Made by a program: the position numbers and the translations under genes. The notes below the pieces were generated by a model. The model saw only the letters and a list, made by a program, of their open reading frames with translations, had not been told where the DNA came from and made no database searches. Positions 15,550-21,957 of a stretch of 22,133 nucleotides of DNA are shown piece by piece (positions within the stretch are counted from its first letter, which is position 1; each line of letters begins with the position of its first letter). Source of the stretch: Pseudomonadota bacterium. GTDB taxonomy: Bacteria; Pseudomonadota; Alphaproteobacteria; Sphingomonadales; Sphingomonadaceae. The stretch is from contig JAEZZI010000001.1 in assembly GCA_023418595.1 (NCBI GenBank), positions 1 through 22,133 on the forward strand, written 5' to 3'.

Positions 15550-16221
15550 ATGCCCGCACGTCCCGCGACCATTCCCGACGCCATCGAATGGCGTACCGCG
15601 CCCGCCCCGGTCGACTACCCGACCGCGATGGAGGCGATGGAGGCGCGCGCCGCCGCGATCCGCGAGACGGGCGCGCGCGAACTGATCTGGCTGCTCGAAC
15701 ATCCCGCGCTCTACACGGCGGGGACGTCGGCCGACGCGCGCGAACTGATCGACCCGCGCTTTCCGGTGTTCAAAACGGGGCGCGGCGGGCGCTATACCTA
15801 TCACGGGCCGGGCCAGCGGATCGGTTATGTCATGCTCGACCTTGCCCGGCGGGGGCGCGACGTGCGCTGCTATGTCCACGCGCTCGAACGCTGGGTGATC
15901 GCGGCATTGCGCGATCTGGGCATCCACGCCTATGCCGTGCCCGACCGGATCGGCATCTGGACCAAAGATGGCGGGGTTGAGGCAAAGGTCGGCGCGATCG
16001 GCGTGCGAGTGAAACGCTGGGTGACGATGCACGGCTTTTCGGTCAATCTGTCGCCCGATCTCAATGATTTCGGGGGAATCGTGCCGTGCGGGCTGGCCGA
16101 GTTTCCGGTGACGAGCGCCGCTGCGCTGGGCAAAACCATTACGCCTGCAACCTTTGACGCTGCTCTGGCGTTGAGCCTCCCGACGTTCCTCGAATATGTC
16201 GAGAAGCCGGCACGGTTTTGA
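15550..16221 (+). CDS. lipB: Lipoate-protein ligase B (octanoyl-ACP:protein octanoyltransferase)
   Basis: This 223-residue enzyme moves octanoate from acyl carrier protein to the lipoyl domains of 2-oxoacid dehydrogenases and GcvH; LipA then adds sulphur. The family signature GRGGRYTYHGPGQ occupies 77-89. The catalytic pair is K146 (EAKVGAIGVR) and C180 (GIVPCG). The ATG at 15550 begins MPARPATIPDAIEW; no strong Shine-Dalgarno is visible. It stands alone, divergent from the membrane-protein pair. lipA is not in the window. Confidence 0.95.
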   Translation: MPARPATIPDAIEWRTAPAPVDYPTAMEAMEARAAAIRETGARELIWLLEHPALYTAGTSADARELIDPRFPVFKTGRGGRYTYHGPGQRIGYVMLDLARRGRDVRCYVHALERWVIAALRDLGIHAYAVPDRIGIWTKDGGVEAKVGAIGVRVKRWVTMHGFSVNLSPDLNDFGGIVPCGLAEFPVTSAAALGKTITPATFDAALALSLPTFLEYVEKPARF

Positions 16222-16320
16222 CCACTTGAGGGCGAGGCCGTAAGCGATTACTGTCCATGACGATTTGGGTCATCGGGCCAACAGGCCATTTTCCAGATCG
16301 ACCAATCTAGGGAGCTTTCA

Positions 16321-16590
16321 ATGCGCGCATTCATTTCCAAGGCTGTTACCGGTTCGATGATCGCTGGTGCGGCACTTCTCGTCGCAGCATGCGGCGACAC
16401 CACCGAAGTCACCACCGAAAACACCACGGTCGTCGATCTGAACACCACCGATCCGATGCTCGACGGCACGATGACCGACAACATGACCATCGTCGACGGC
16501 GCGATGGGCAACGACATGATGATGATGAACGACACCATGTCGAACGACATGATGATGATGAACGACACGATGACCACCAACGCGATGTAA
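16321..16590 (+). CDS. Small Met/Asn/Asp/Thr-rich lipoprotein with an 11-residue tandem repeat
   Basis: An 89-residue predicted lipoprotein. The signal peptide ends in LVAAC, with lipidation at C24. The 66-residue mature part has 15 methionines, many Asp, Asn and Thr, and no Lys, Arg or aromatic residue. Residues 64-74 (NDMMMMNDTMS) repeat at 75-85 (NDMMMMNDTMT). Such composition suggests an unfolded acidic envelope peptide; Met clusters can bind Cu(I) or Ag(I), but this is speculation. GGGAGC precedes the ATG. A good terminator follows at 16650, so it is probably a single-gene transcript. I do not recognise a named family. Confidence 0.8.
   Translation: MRAFISKAVTGSMIAGAALLVAACGDTTEVTTENTTVVDLNTTDPMLDGTMTDNMTIVDGAMGNDMMMMNDTMSNDMMMMNDTMTTNAM
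16510..16575 (+). repeat. 33-bp tandem repeat inside the lipoprotein gene
   Basis: Two copies (16510-16542 and 16543-16575) each encode N-D-M-M-M-M-N-D-T-M-S/T. They differ at only a few bases, so the repeat is recent or kept homogenised. Copy-number variation between strains would be expected. Confidence 0.9.
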
Positions 16591-16649
16591 TGCGCGTCGG
16601 CCCCGCCACTGCGGCAGGGCCGGTCACTGTCGATCAAGCGATCGTCACG

Positions 16650-16683
16650 AAAGGGGCCGTCCGGGCAACCGGGCGGCCCTTTT
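16650..16683 (+). terminator. Intrinsic terminator after the small lipoprotein
   Basis: A 15-bp stem (AAAGGGGCCGTCCGG pairing with CCGGGCGGCCCTTTT, including G-U pairs) carries the stable loop GCAA and ends in a T-run. It lies 60 bp after the stop codon of the lipoprotein gene. Confidence 0.85.
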
Positions 16684-16802
16684 GCCTGCGCCGCCACGCG
16701 ATCGTTTCGTGCCCGCGCCAAAAAAGGGGCTTGGGAGCGGAGTCAAAAGCGCTTAACCATAGGGTTCGAGCTGAAAATACGCGCTTTGTGGCGAGGGGAA
16801 TT

Positions 16803-17489
16803 ATGAACGTGTTGCGTCTGATGGCGGCGGGGCTGGCCGCGATCCTGTTCTTCGGGGGCCTGTTCTTGGGGGCGGCGCCCGCCCAGGCCCAGTTCTTCTT
16901 CAAATCCGCCGATCTGAGCGGTCCGCGAGTCACGGGTGCCGAACCGGGAATGGTCAGCGCCGAAATGCCGGGCGCGACGCCGGAGGAACTGAGCGCGGCG
17001 CTGGTGTGGAACCTGCGCGCGGCGATCAACGTCGCGGCGCTGCAATGCGATTTCGCGCCGACGCTGCGGCTGGTCAGCAATTACAACGCGCTGCTCAAGA
17101 ACCACGATCCCGAACTCGACCGTACCCAGGCGACGCTCCACAATTATTTCAACCGCACGCTGGGCAAGGGTCGCCCCGGCCAGGCCGGTCTCGACCAGTT
17201 CTTCACCCGCGCCTATTCGGGCTTTTCGGTGGTATCGGCGCAATATCCGTTCTGCGAGACGGCGGGCAAGGTCGGCTATGCCGCCCTGTTCGCACCGCCG
17301 GGCGGACTGGCCGATGTCGCCCACAACCATATGCGCGAATTGCGCAACAGCCTGGTCCCGTGGGGCGAACAGCAATTCCTGTTCCGCTATCCTGCGCCGA
17401 TGCCGGTGCTGAAGGAGTTTTCCAACCAGCGCTGCTGGCGCCGCAATGTGTGGCAGGAACGCCGCTGCGGGAAATTCTACGCGGGGTAA
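16803..17489 (+). CDS. Secreted hypothetical protein with four cysteines
   Basis: A 228-residue protein with a clear signal peptide (MNVLRLMAAGLAAILFFGGL...), probably cut after A29 in APAQA-QFF. The mature part has four cysteines (C82, C151, C211, C222), which could form two disulphides in the periplasm. A polar helical stretch (NYNALLKNHDPELDRTQATL) and a basic Cys/Trp-rich tail (RCWRRNVWQERRCGKFYAG) are notable. No enzyme motif is seen and I do not recognise the family. GAGGGGA precedes the ATG at 16803. The gene converges on queE across a family B repeat. Confidence 0.8.
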   Translation: MNVLRLMAAGLAAILFFGGLFLGAAPAQAQFFFKSADLSGPRVTGAEPGMVSAEMPGATPEELSAALVWNLRAAINVAALQCDFAPTLRLVSNYNALLKNHDPELDRTQATLHNYFNRTLGKGRPGQAGLDQFFTRAYSGFSVVSAQYPFCETAGKVGYAALFAPPGGLADVAHNHMRELRNSLVPWGEQQFLFRYPAPMPVLKEFSNQRCWRRNVWQERRCGKFYAG

Positions 17490-17536
17490 ATGGGACTGGC
17501 GTGGAGGCACGCTTGTCGGCACAGCCCACCCCGTCC

Positions 17537-17641
17537 GTCACCCCGGACTTTTTCCGGGGTCTACCAAGCCGCTTGCGTCGCGTTCACGCCACTGGCGCAA
17601 TCGTCCGCCGCCCGGTGGACCCCGGAACAGGTCCGGGTGAC
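17537..17641. repeat. Inverted repeat, family B, copy 4
   Basis: The left arm starts at 17537 (GTCACCCCGGACTTTTTCCG) and the right arm is 17616-17641 (TGGACCCCGGAACAGGTCC). One base is missing from the right arm compared with copy 1. It lies between the converging ends of the four-cysteine protein gene and queE, where it could help terminate both. Confidence 0.92.
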
Positions 17642-17660
17642 GGCGGGGTGGGGTTAGCGC

Positions 17661-18293
17661 TCAGCGCAATCCCAGCATCTTGTGGGTCTGCAACGTCAGC
17701 CGCCATTTGGGCCGCGCCATCGCGAAGTCGATCGCCGCGCGCACATTGGCATCGCCGCGCGCATCGTCCATCGGCTGGATCAGGAAATTGGCGAAGTCCC
17801 AGCGTTCGATCGTGTCGACATCGCTGCCCGGCTGCGGCCACACCAGCTTCAGTTCATCCCCGCGGGTCTGGACCACGTCGGTCCCCGCCTTGGGGCTGAC
17901 GCAGATCCAGTCGATGCCGGGTTCGACCGGCAACGTGCCATTGGTCTCGATCGCGATGCGGAACCCGCGGGCGTGGAGCGCATCGACCAATGCGGCATCG
18001 ACCTGAAGCATCGGTTCGCCCCCGGTCAGCACCACGAAGCGCCTGTCCGCCCCTTCGCCCCATTCCGTCGCCACCGCATCGGCCAGCGCGTCGGCGTCGG
18101 CGAAGCGCCCGCCGCCGGTGCCGTCCATCCCGACGAAATCGGTGTCGCAGAATTTGCATACCGCGCTCGCCCGATCCGCTTCGCGACCGGTCCACAGATT
18201 GCACCCGGCAAAGCGCGCGAACACCGCGCGCGCGCCGGCGTTGGCGCCTTCGCCTTGCAGCGTCAGAAAGACTTCCTTGACCGCGTAGCTCAT
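17661..18293 (-). CDS. queE: 7-carboxy-7-deazaguanine synthase (radical SAM)
   Basis: This 210-residue radical-SAM enzyme turns 6-carboxy-5,6,7,8-tetrahydropterin into 7-carboxy-7-deazaguanine in queuosine precursor synthesis. The cluster-binding cysteines C31, C46 and C49 form C-x14-C-x2-C, the enlarged motif of one QueE subgroup in place of C-x3-C-x2-C. The start segment EVFLTLQGEGANAG and the SAM motif LTGGEPMLQ agree. The ATG at 18293 overlaps the queC stop (ATGA), indicating coupling. The frame extends upstream inside queC, but that part is a shadow. Confidence 0.95.
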   Translation of the reverse strand: MSYAVKEVFLTLQGEGANAGARAVFARFAGCNLWTGREADRASAVCKFCDTDFVGMDGTGGGRFADADALADAVATEWGEGADRRFVVLTGGEPMLQVDAALVDALHARGFRIAIETNGTLPVEPGIDWICVSPKAGTDVVQTRGDELKLVWPQPGSDVDTIERWDFANFLIQPMDDARGDANVRAAIDFAMARPKWRLTLQTHKMLGLR

Positions 18294-18979
18294 ACGATCA
18301 CGGCATAGCGGGTCGGATCGGGCAGCCCGGCTTCCTCGAACCCCTTGTGGCGCAGGCGGCAGCTGTCGCACAGCCCGCAATGCACCCCGCCGGGCGCGGG
18401 GTCGTAGCAGGACCAGGACATCGCCGCGTCGAGACCCAGCCGCGCGGCCTCCCTGGCGATGTCCGCCTTGGTCATGTGCTGGAGCGGGGCGTGGATCTTG
18501 AACGGCTCGCCCTCGACCCCGGCCTTCGTTGCGAGGTCGGCGAGATGCTCGAACCCGGCGATGAATTCGGGGCGGCAATCGGGATAGCCCGAATAATCGA
18601 GCGCATTCACGCCGATGAACAGGTCGCGCGCGCCCGCAGCCTCTGCCCAGCCGAGCGCAAGGCTCAGGAAAATGGTATTGCGCGCCGGGACATAGGTGAC
18701 CGGGATGCCCGGCTCGACGCCGCCCTTGGGCACGTCGATATCGGCGGTCAGCGCCGATCCGCCGAACGCCGACAGGTCCATCGGCATGACGATGTGCCGT
18801 TCCGCGCCCAGTTCGGCGGCGATGCGGCGCGCGGCGGCGAGTTCGACTTGGTGGCGCTGGTTGTAATCGACCGACAGTGCGAGCAGGCGATAGCCCGCTT
18901 CCTTCGCCAGTGCGGCCGACACCATCGAATCGAGGCCGCCGGAGACGAGAACGACGGCATAAGGTTGGGGGGAAGTCAT
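18290..18979 (-). CDS. queC: 7-cyano-7-deazaguanine synthase (preQ0 synthase)
   Basis: This 229-residue enzyme converts 7-carboxy-7-deazaguanine to preQ0 using ATP and ammonia. The PP-loop is LVSGGLDS (11-18). The zinc site is C191, C201, C204 and C207 (SCYDPAPGGVHCGLCDSC). The segments SVDYNQRH and YVPARNTIFLSLA are family-typical. The ATG at 18979 has no clear Shine-Dalgarno; a TTG ten codons upstream is possible. It is coupled to queE by a 4-bp overlap. Upstream lies a structured stretch with two terminator-like hairpins on the same strand. queD and queF are not in the window. Confidence 0.95.
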   Translation of the reverse strand: MTSPQPYAVVLVSGGLDSMVSAALAKEAGYRLLALSVDYNQRHQVELAAARRIAAELGAERHIVMPMDLSAFGGSALTADIDVPKGGVEPGIPVTYVPARNTIFLSLALGWAEAAGARDLFIGVNALDYSGYPDCRPEFIAGFEHLADLATKAGVEGEPFKIHAPLQHMTKADIAREAARLGLDAAMSWSCYDPAPGGVHCGLCDSCRLRHKGFEEAGLPDPTRYAVIV

Positions 18980-19014
18980 CGGCGCGCGCCTAAGCCCATC
19001 GGCGGGCAAAGAAA

Positions 19015-19037
19015 AGGGCCGCTCTGGGAGCGGCCCT
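19015..19037 (-). terminator. Terminator-like hairpin upstream of queC
   Basis: On the minus strand a perfect 10-bp stem (AGGGCCGCTC-CCA-GAGCGGCCCT) is followed by TTTCTTT. It lies 35 bp before the queC start codon. It may end transcription from the DUF3617-like gene, or act as an attenuator or sRNA terminator. Confidence 0.8.
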
Positions 19038-19055
19038 GAAAAGGCTTGGGAAAAA

Positions 19056-19070
19056 CCCTGTCAGACAGGG
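19056..19070 (-). terminator. Second terminator-like hairpin upstream of queC
   Basis: On the minus strand CCCTGT-CTG-ACAGGG is followed at once by TTTTT. The GGG of the 3' arm could instead pair with CCC just after the T-run (GGGTTTTTCCC), giving an alternative fold. A third stem, CACCC-GGT-GGGTG, precedes it at 19080-19092. Confidence 0.65.
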
Positions 19071-19151
19071 GAGCTGCCGCACCCACCGGGTGAGAAACAC
19101 GCTCATTCCCTAACGCTTCGGGGGTAAAGATCGGATTAACGCGCATCACCG

Positions 19152-19568
19152 TCATCCGCAGGCGCCGACGCGCCGTCCGGCATAACTGTGCTGGAACGGC
19201 AGCCCGCCCGCGATCCCCTGCGTCTCCAGCTTGATCGATCGCGGCGTGACGATGCCGATGGTGGTGCGGCCATGGCCGGCGCCGGGACAGGTATAGTGAA
19301 CGGTCAGTTCGCGCGGCGATTGCGACACGACGAAGCGCGAACACTGCGCGGTATCGGCATGGCCAAGTTGCAGCAGCGCGCGCGGATCGCGCACGCACAG
19401 GCTGCGGCCTGCATCGCTGGCGGTGTCGGTCAACTGCCACTGGCCGGGTTCGATCGTCGCCAGCACCGACGACGCCTGCGGCGCATCGGCCCGCGCCGTG
19501 GTCCCGACCAGCAATCCCAAACCCAGCACGACAGCCGCGCCCGCGCGCGTCATTCGCCCGCTCGTCAT
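19152..19568 (-). CDS. Secreted DUF3617-like protein
   Basis: A 138-residue predicted periplasmic protein. The signal peptide (MTRAGAAVVLGLGLLVG...) is probably cleaved after ARA at residue 27. The mature part starts like DUF3617 proteins (IEPGQWQLTDT). It has four cysteines (C58, C76, C94, C137) and the YTC-PGAGHGRTTIG stretch typical of that group. The function of the family is not known. The ATG at 19568 has AAGGGCG just upstream; ATG 19553 is an alternative. It stands upstream of the structured region before queC. Confidence 0.7.
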   Translation of the reverse strand: MTSGRMTRAGAAVVLGLGLLVGTTARADAPQASSVLATIEPGQWQLTDTASDAGRSLCVRDPRALLQLGHADTAQCSRFVVSQSPRELTVHYTCPGAGHGRTTIGIVTPRSIKLETQGIAGGLPFQHSYAGRRVGACG

Positions 19569-19691
19569 CGCCCTTGTCTCCCAAGCATGCACGCATGCCC
19601 GGACCGCCCCATCGTCCGGCCAACGCCTCATCCGTCATGTGGGAAGACGGTTCGGACTGTGCAATCCCGGAAGGTTCCGAATATCCCCTTT

Positions 19692-19768
19692 CGTCATTGC
19701 GAGCGCAGCGAAGCAATCCAGCGGCTCCGCGCGCGACCCTGGATTGCTTCGCTGCGCACGCAATGACG
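19692..19768. repeat. Palindromic repeat, family D (CGTCATTGCGAGCGCAGCG type)
   Basis: Arms of 29 bp at 19692-19720 and 19740-19768 are complementary with one mismatch; the spacer is 19 bp. It lies between hslO and the DUF3617-like gene, ending 20 bp from the hslO stop. The word is a widespread intergenic palindrome. Confidence 0.93.
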
Positions 19769-19788
19769 GGGGAAGAATCGTTGGTCGA

Positions 19789-20709
19789 TCAGGCGTCGGC
19801 GCTTTCCGCCGGCACCGGAAATTTCTTCGAACAGAATGCGCAATCGACATGAATCAGCCCGTCGGCCTCGGCCATTTCGCGGCGTTCCTCGACCGGAAAT
19901 TTGGCGAGCACTTGGCGGATATAATCCGCATCGCAGCGGCATCCGCGCGACAAGGCGACCCCGCTTTGCACGCGGACCTCGCGCTCTTCGTTGAACAGCC
20001 GCCACACGATCGTCTCCAGCGGCAATGCAGGGTCGGCGAGTTCGTCGGCGCCCATCGTCGTGCCCAGCGCCTCGACATGCTCCCATTCGGGATGGTGGTC
20101 GCGGGTATGGAGTCGCTCGCGCCCTTCCTCGCCCTCGGGCATGTGCTGAAGGAACAGCCCGCCGGCGATCAGCGCGCCTTCGCCATCGCGGTGGGTGCCC
20201 AGCCGGATCAGCGTCGGGATCTGTTCGGACTGGTCGAAATAATTCTGCGCTGCCTCCGCGATGGTCGCGCCGTCCAATGCGACCACGCCCTGATAGCGCT
20301 CGCCGCTGGTGCCCAGATCGAAGGTGATCGCGAGGTGCCCGGTGCCGAACAGTGCGTAGAGGCTGGGTTCCTCCGGACCCTCGCTCAGCCGATCGGCATC
20401 ATATTGCAGATAACCGCGCAGCGCCCCGTCCTGATAGTCGCACACCATCAGCGACACGATTCCGCCGCTGGTCTGCGCCTGTAGCGTCAGCTGGCCCTTA
20501 TTGTCCTTGAGCGTCGCGCCGAGCAGCGCGGTCAGCGTCAGCGATTCGGCCAGCAACCGTTCGATCGCGGGCGGATAGGCATGCGCGGCAAGGATTTCGC
20601 CCAGCGCCGGGCCAAGGCGTGCGACACGGCCCCGCGCATGGCGATCGGGAATGGTGAAGGCGGTGACCCGGTCGAGATCGGGGGGCGTGATGTCGGATTG
20701 CTCTGTCAT
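19789..20709 (-). CDS. hslO: Redox-regulated chaperone Hsp33
   Basis: This 306-residue cytosolic holdase is activated by oxidative stress and binds unfolding proteins. The C-terminal zinc switch is C257-R-C259 and C290-A-F-C293, i.e. C-x-C-x30-C-x2-C. Under reducing conditions the four thiols hold zinc; oxidation releases it. The N-terminal domain shows the family words LTALLGATLKDNKGQLTLQAQ and GGIVSLMVCDYQ. The ATG at 20709 follows GAGAGAGA. argF lies upstream on the same strand. The argD-argF-hslO order is common in alphaproteobacteria. A perfect inverted repeat separates it from argF. Confidence 0.96.
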   Translation of the reverse strand: MTEQSDITPPDLDRVTAFTIPDRHARGRVARLGPALGEILAAHAYPPAIERLLAESLTLTALLGATLKDNKGQLTLQAQTSGGIVSLMVCDYQDGALRGYLQYDADRLSEGPEEPSLYALFGTGHLAITFDLGTSGERYQGVVALDGATIAEAAQNYFDQSEQIPTLIRLGTHRDGEGALIAGGLFLQHMPEGEEGRERLHTRDHHPEWEHVEALGTTMGADELADPALPLETIVWRLFNEEREVRVQSGVALSRGCRCDADYIRQVLAKFPVEERREMAEADGLIHVDCAFCSKKFPVPAESADA

Positions 20710-20752
20710 TCTCTCTCTTTCGTCCCCCGCACCCTGTTTCAACCTCAACTGT

Positions 20753-20828
20753 CCGTTCGTTTCGAGCGCAGTCGAGAAACGTGGTCCAAGCGCGCGACAC
20801 GTTTCTCGACTGCGCTCGAAACGAACGG
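20753..20828. repeat. Perfect 31-bp inverted repeat, family A
   Basis: Arms at 20753-20783 and 20798-20828 are exact reverse complements (CCGTTCGTTTCGAGCG...), with a 14-bp loop. It lies in the gap between argF and hslO, so a transcript of the unit would contain a very stable hairpin. A degenerate copy occurs at 1021-1101. Confidence 0.95.
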
Positions 20829-20899
20829 GAACCAGGGGAACCCGGAAATCGGGACGGCGGGAATGAAGGAAGATAGGAGGCAGCGCGCGCCTTACAATC

Positions 20900-21817
20900 T
20901 CACCCGATCTGGCCCAGGCACCAGCGCAGGATCGATTTCTGCGCGTGCAGCCGGTTTTCGGCCTCTGCCCAGATCAGCGATTGCGGACCGTCGATCACTG
21001 CTTCCACGACCTCTTCGCCGCGATGCGCGGGCAGGCAATGGAGGAACACCGCATCGGGCTTGGCGTGCGCCATCAGCGCCTCCGTCACCTGATAGGGCAT
21101 CATCGCCGCGAGCTTGGCGTCGGCGTGATCCTGGCCCATCGAAATCCAGGTGTCGGTGACGACGACATCGGCGTCGCGGACGGCTTCGACGGGATCGCGG
21201 GTCAGCACCGCCCGATTGCCGCCCCTGGCCATGAAATGCGGGTCGGGATCATAGCCTTCGGGACAGGCGGCGAACACGTCGAACTGCATCAGCCCGCCTG
21301 CCTCGACGATCGAATGCAGCACGTTGTTGCCATCGCCCAGCCACGCCCATTTGAGGCCCGGCAGCGCCTTGCCGCTTTCGATCACGGTCAGCAGGTCGGC
21401 GACGATCTGGCACGGATGGCTGTCGTCGGTCAGGCCGTTGATGACCGGGACGGACGCGTGCGCGGCCATCTCCTCGACCTTGGCATGGTCGTCGGTGCGG
21501 ATCATGATCGCATCGGTATAGCCCGACAGAACGCGCGCGGTGTCGGCCACCGTCTCGCCGCGCCCCAATTGCATCGTGCCCGCATCGAGCACGATCGATG
21601 CGCCGCCCAGTTGCCGGATCGCCATGTCGAACGACACGCGCGTGCGGGTCGAGTTCTTCTCGAACACCATCGCCAGCGCGTGGCCCGCGAGCGGCGCGTC
21701 CGCGTCGGCCCTGCCCTTGGGAAGGCCCTTGCGCGCGGCCTTGCGCTCGATCGCATCGTGCAGGATCGCGGCGATGCCGTCAGGCCCGGCGTCGGACAGG
21801 TTCAGGAAATGGCGCAA
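20900..21817 (-). CDS. argF: Ornithine carbamoyltransferase
   Basis: This 305-residue enzyme makes citrulline from ornithine and carbamoyl phosphate in arginine synthesis. The carbamoyl-phosphate motif STRT lies in FEKNSTRTRVSFD, followed by DDSHPCQ (in place of the more usual HPxQ surroundings) and the ornithine/catalytic HCLPAHRGEE near the C-terminus. The length is typical. The start is the TTG at 21817 (MRHFLNLSD), with GGAGG exactly 7 bp upstream; no ATG is available nearby. That Shine-Dalgarno is the edge of a palindromic repeat. The gene lies between argD and hslO. Confidence 0.95.
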   Translation of the reverse strand: MRHFLNLSDAGPDGIAAILHDAIERKAARKGLPKGRADADAPLAGHALAMVFEKNSTRTRVSFDMAIRQLGGASIVLDAGTMQLGRGETVADTARVLSGYTDAIMIRTDDHAKVEEMAAHASVPVINGLTDDSHPCQIVADLLTVIESGKALPGLKWAWLGDGNNVLHSIVEAGGLMQFDVFAACPEGYDPDPHFMARGGNRAVLTRDPVEAVRDADVVVTDTWISMGQDHADAKLAAMMPYQVTEALMAHAKPDAVFLHCLPAHRGEEVVEAVIDGPQSLIWAEAENRLHAQKSILRWCLGQIG

Positions 21818-21825
21818 CTTAGTTC

Positions 21826-21949
21826 CTCCCCGGCACGGGGAGGGGGACCAGCCGCAGGCTGGTGGAGGGGGGCCTCAACCAGCGGAAGCGCTTGCGGCAC
21901 GCCCCCTCCACCATGCTTCGCATGGTCCCCCTCCCCGCGTGCGGGGAGG
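21826..21949. repeat. Compound palindromic repeat, family E (CTCCCCG...CGGGGAG)
   Basis: Two facing units at about 21826-21871 and 21902-21949 form an imperfect inverted repeat. Each unit contains two hairpins, e.g. CTCCCCGGCACGGGGAG and ACCAGCCGCAGGCTGGT in one, and CACCATGCTTCGCATGGT and CTCCCCGCGTGCGGGGAG in the other. It fills the whole argD-argF gap. Its argF-side end supplies the GGAGG of the argF ribosome binding site. Confidence 0.9.
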
Positions 21950-21957
21950 ATCAAAGG

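Larger units (their letters stand above)
19015..19151 (-). ncRNA. Candidate small RNA or leader upstream of queC
   Basis: The 137 bp between the DUF3617-like stop codon and the last hairpin contain three consecutive stem-loops on the minus strand, the last two with U-runs. There is no open frame of note. It could be a 3'-UTR-derived sRNA, a regulated leader of queCE, or just a doubled terminator. I find no match to a preQ1 aptamer. Confidence 0.3.

Noticed and set aside
16409..16627. A minus-strand frame rich in Ser/Arg/Trp opposite the small lipoprotein
   Set aside because: It is the complement of the ATG/GAC tandem repeat, which naturally gives SSCR-type low-complexity translation.
18980..19151. 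preQ1 riboswitch controlling queCE
   Set aside because: I looked for the short stem with C-rich loop and A-rich tail of class I, and for class II layout, and found neither. Only generic hairpins are visible.
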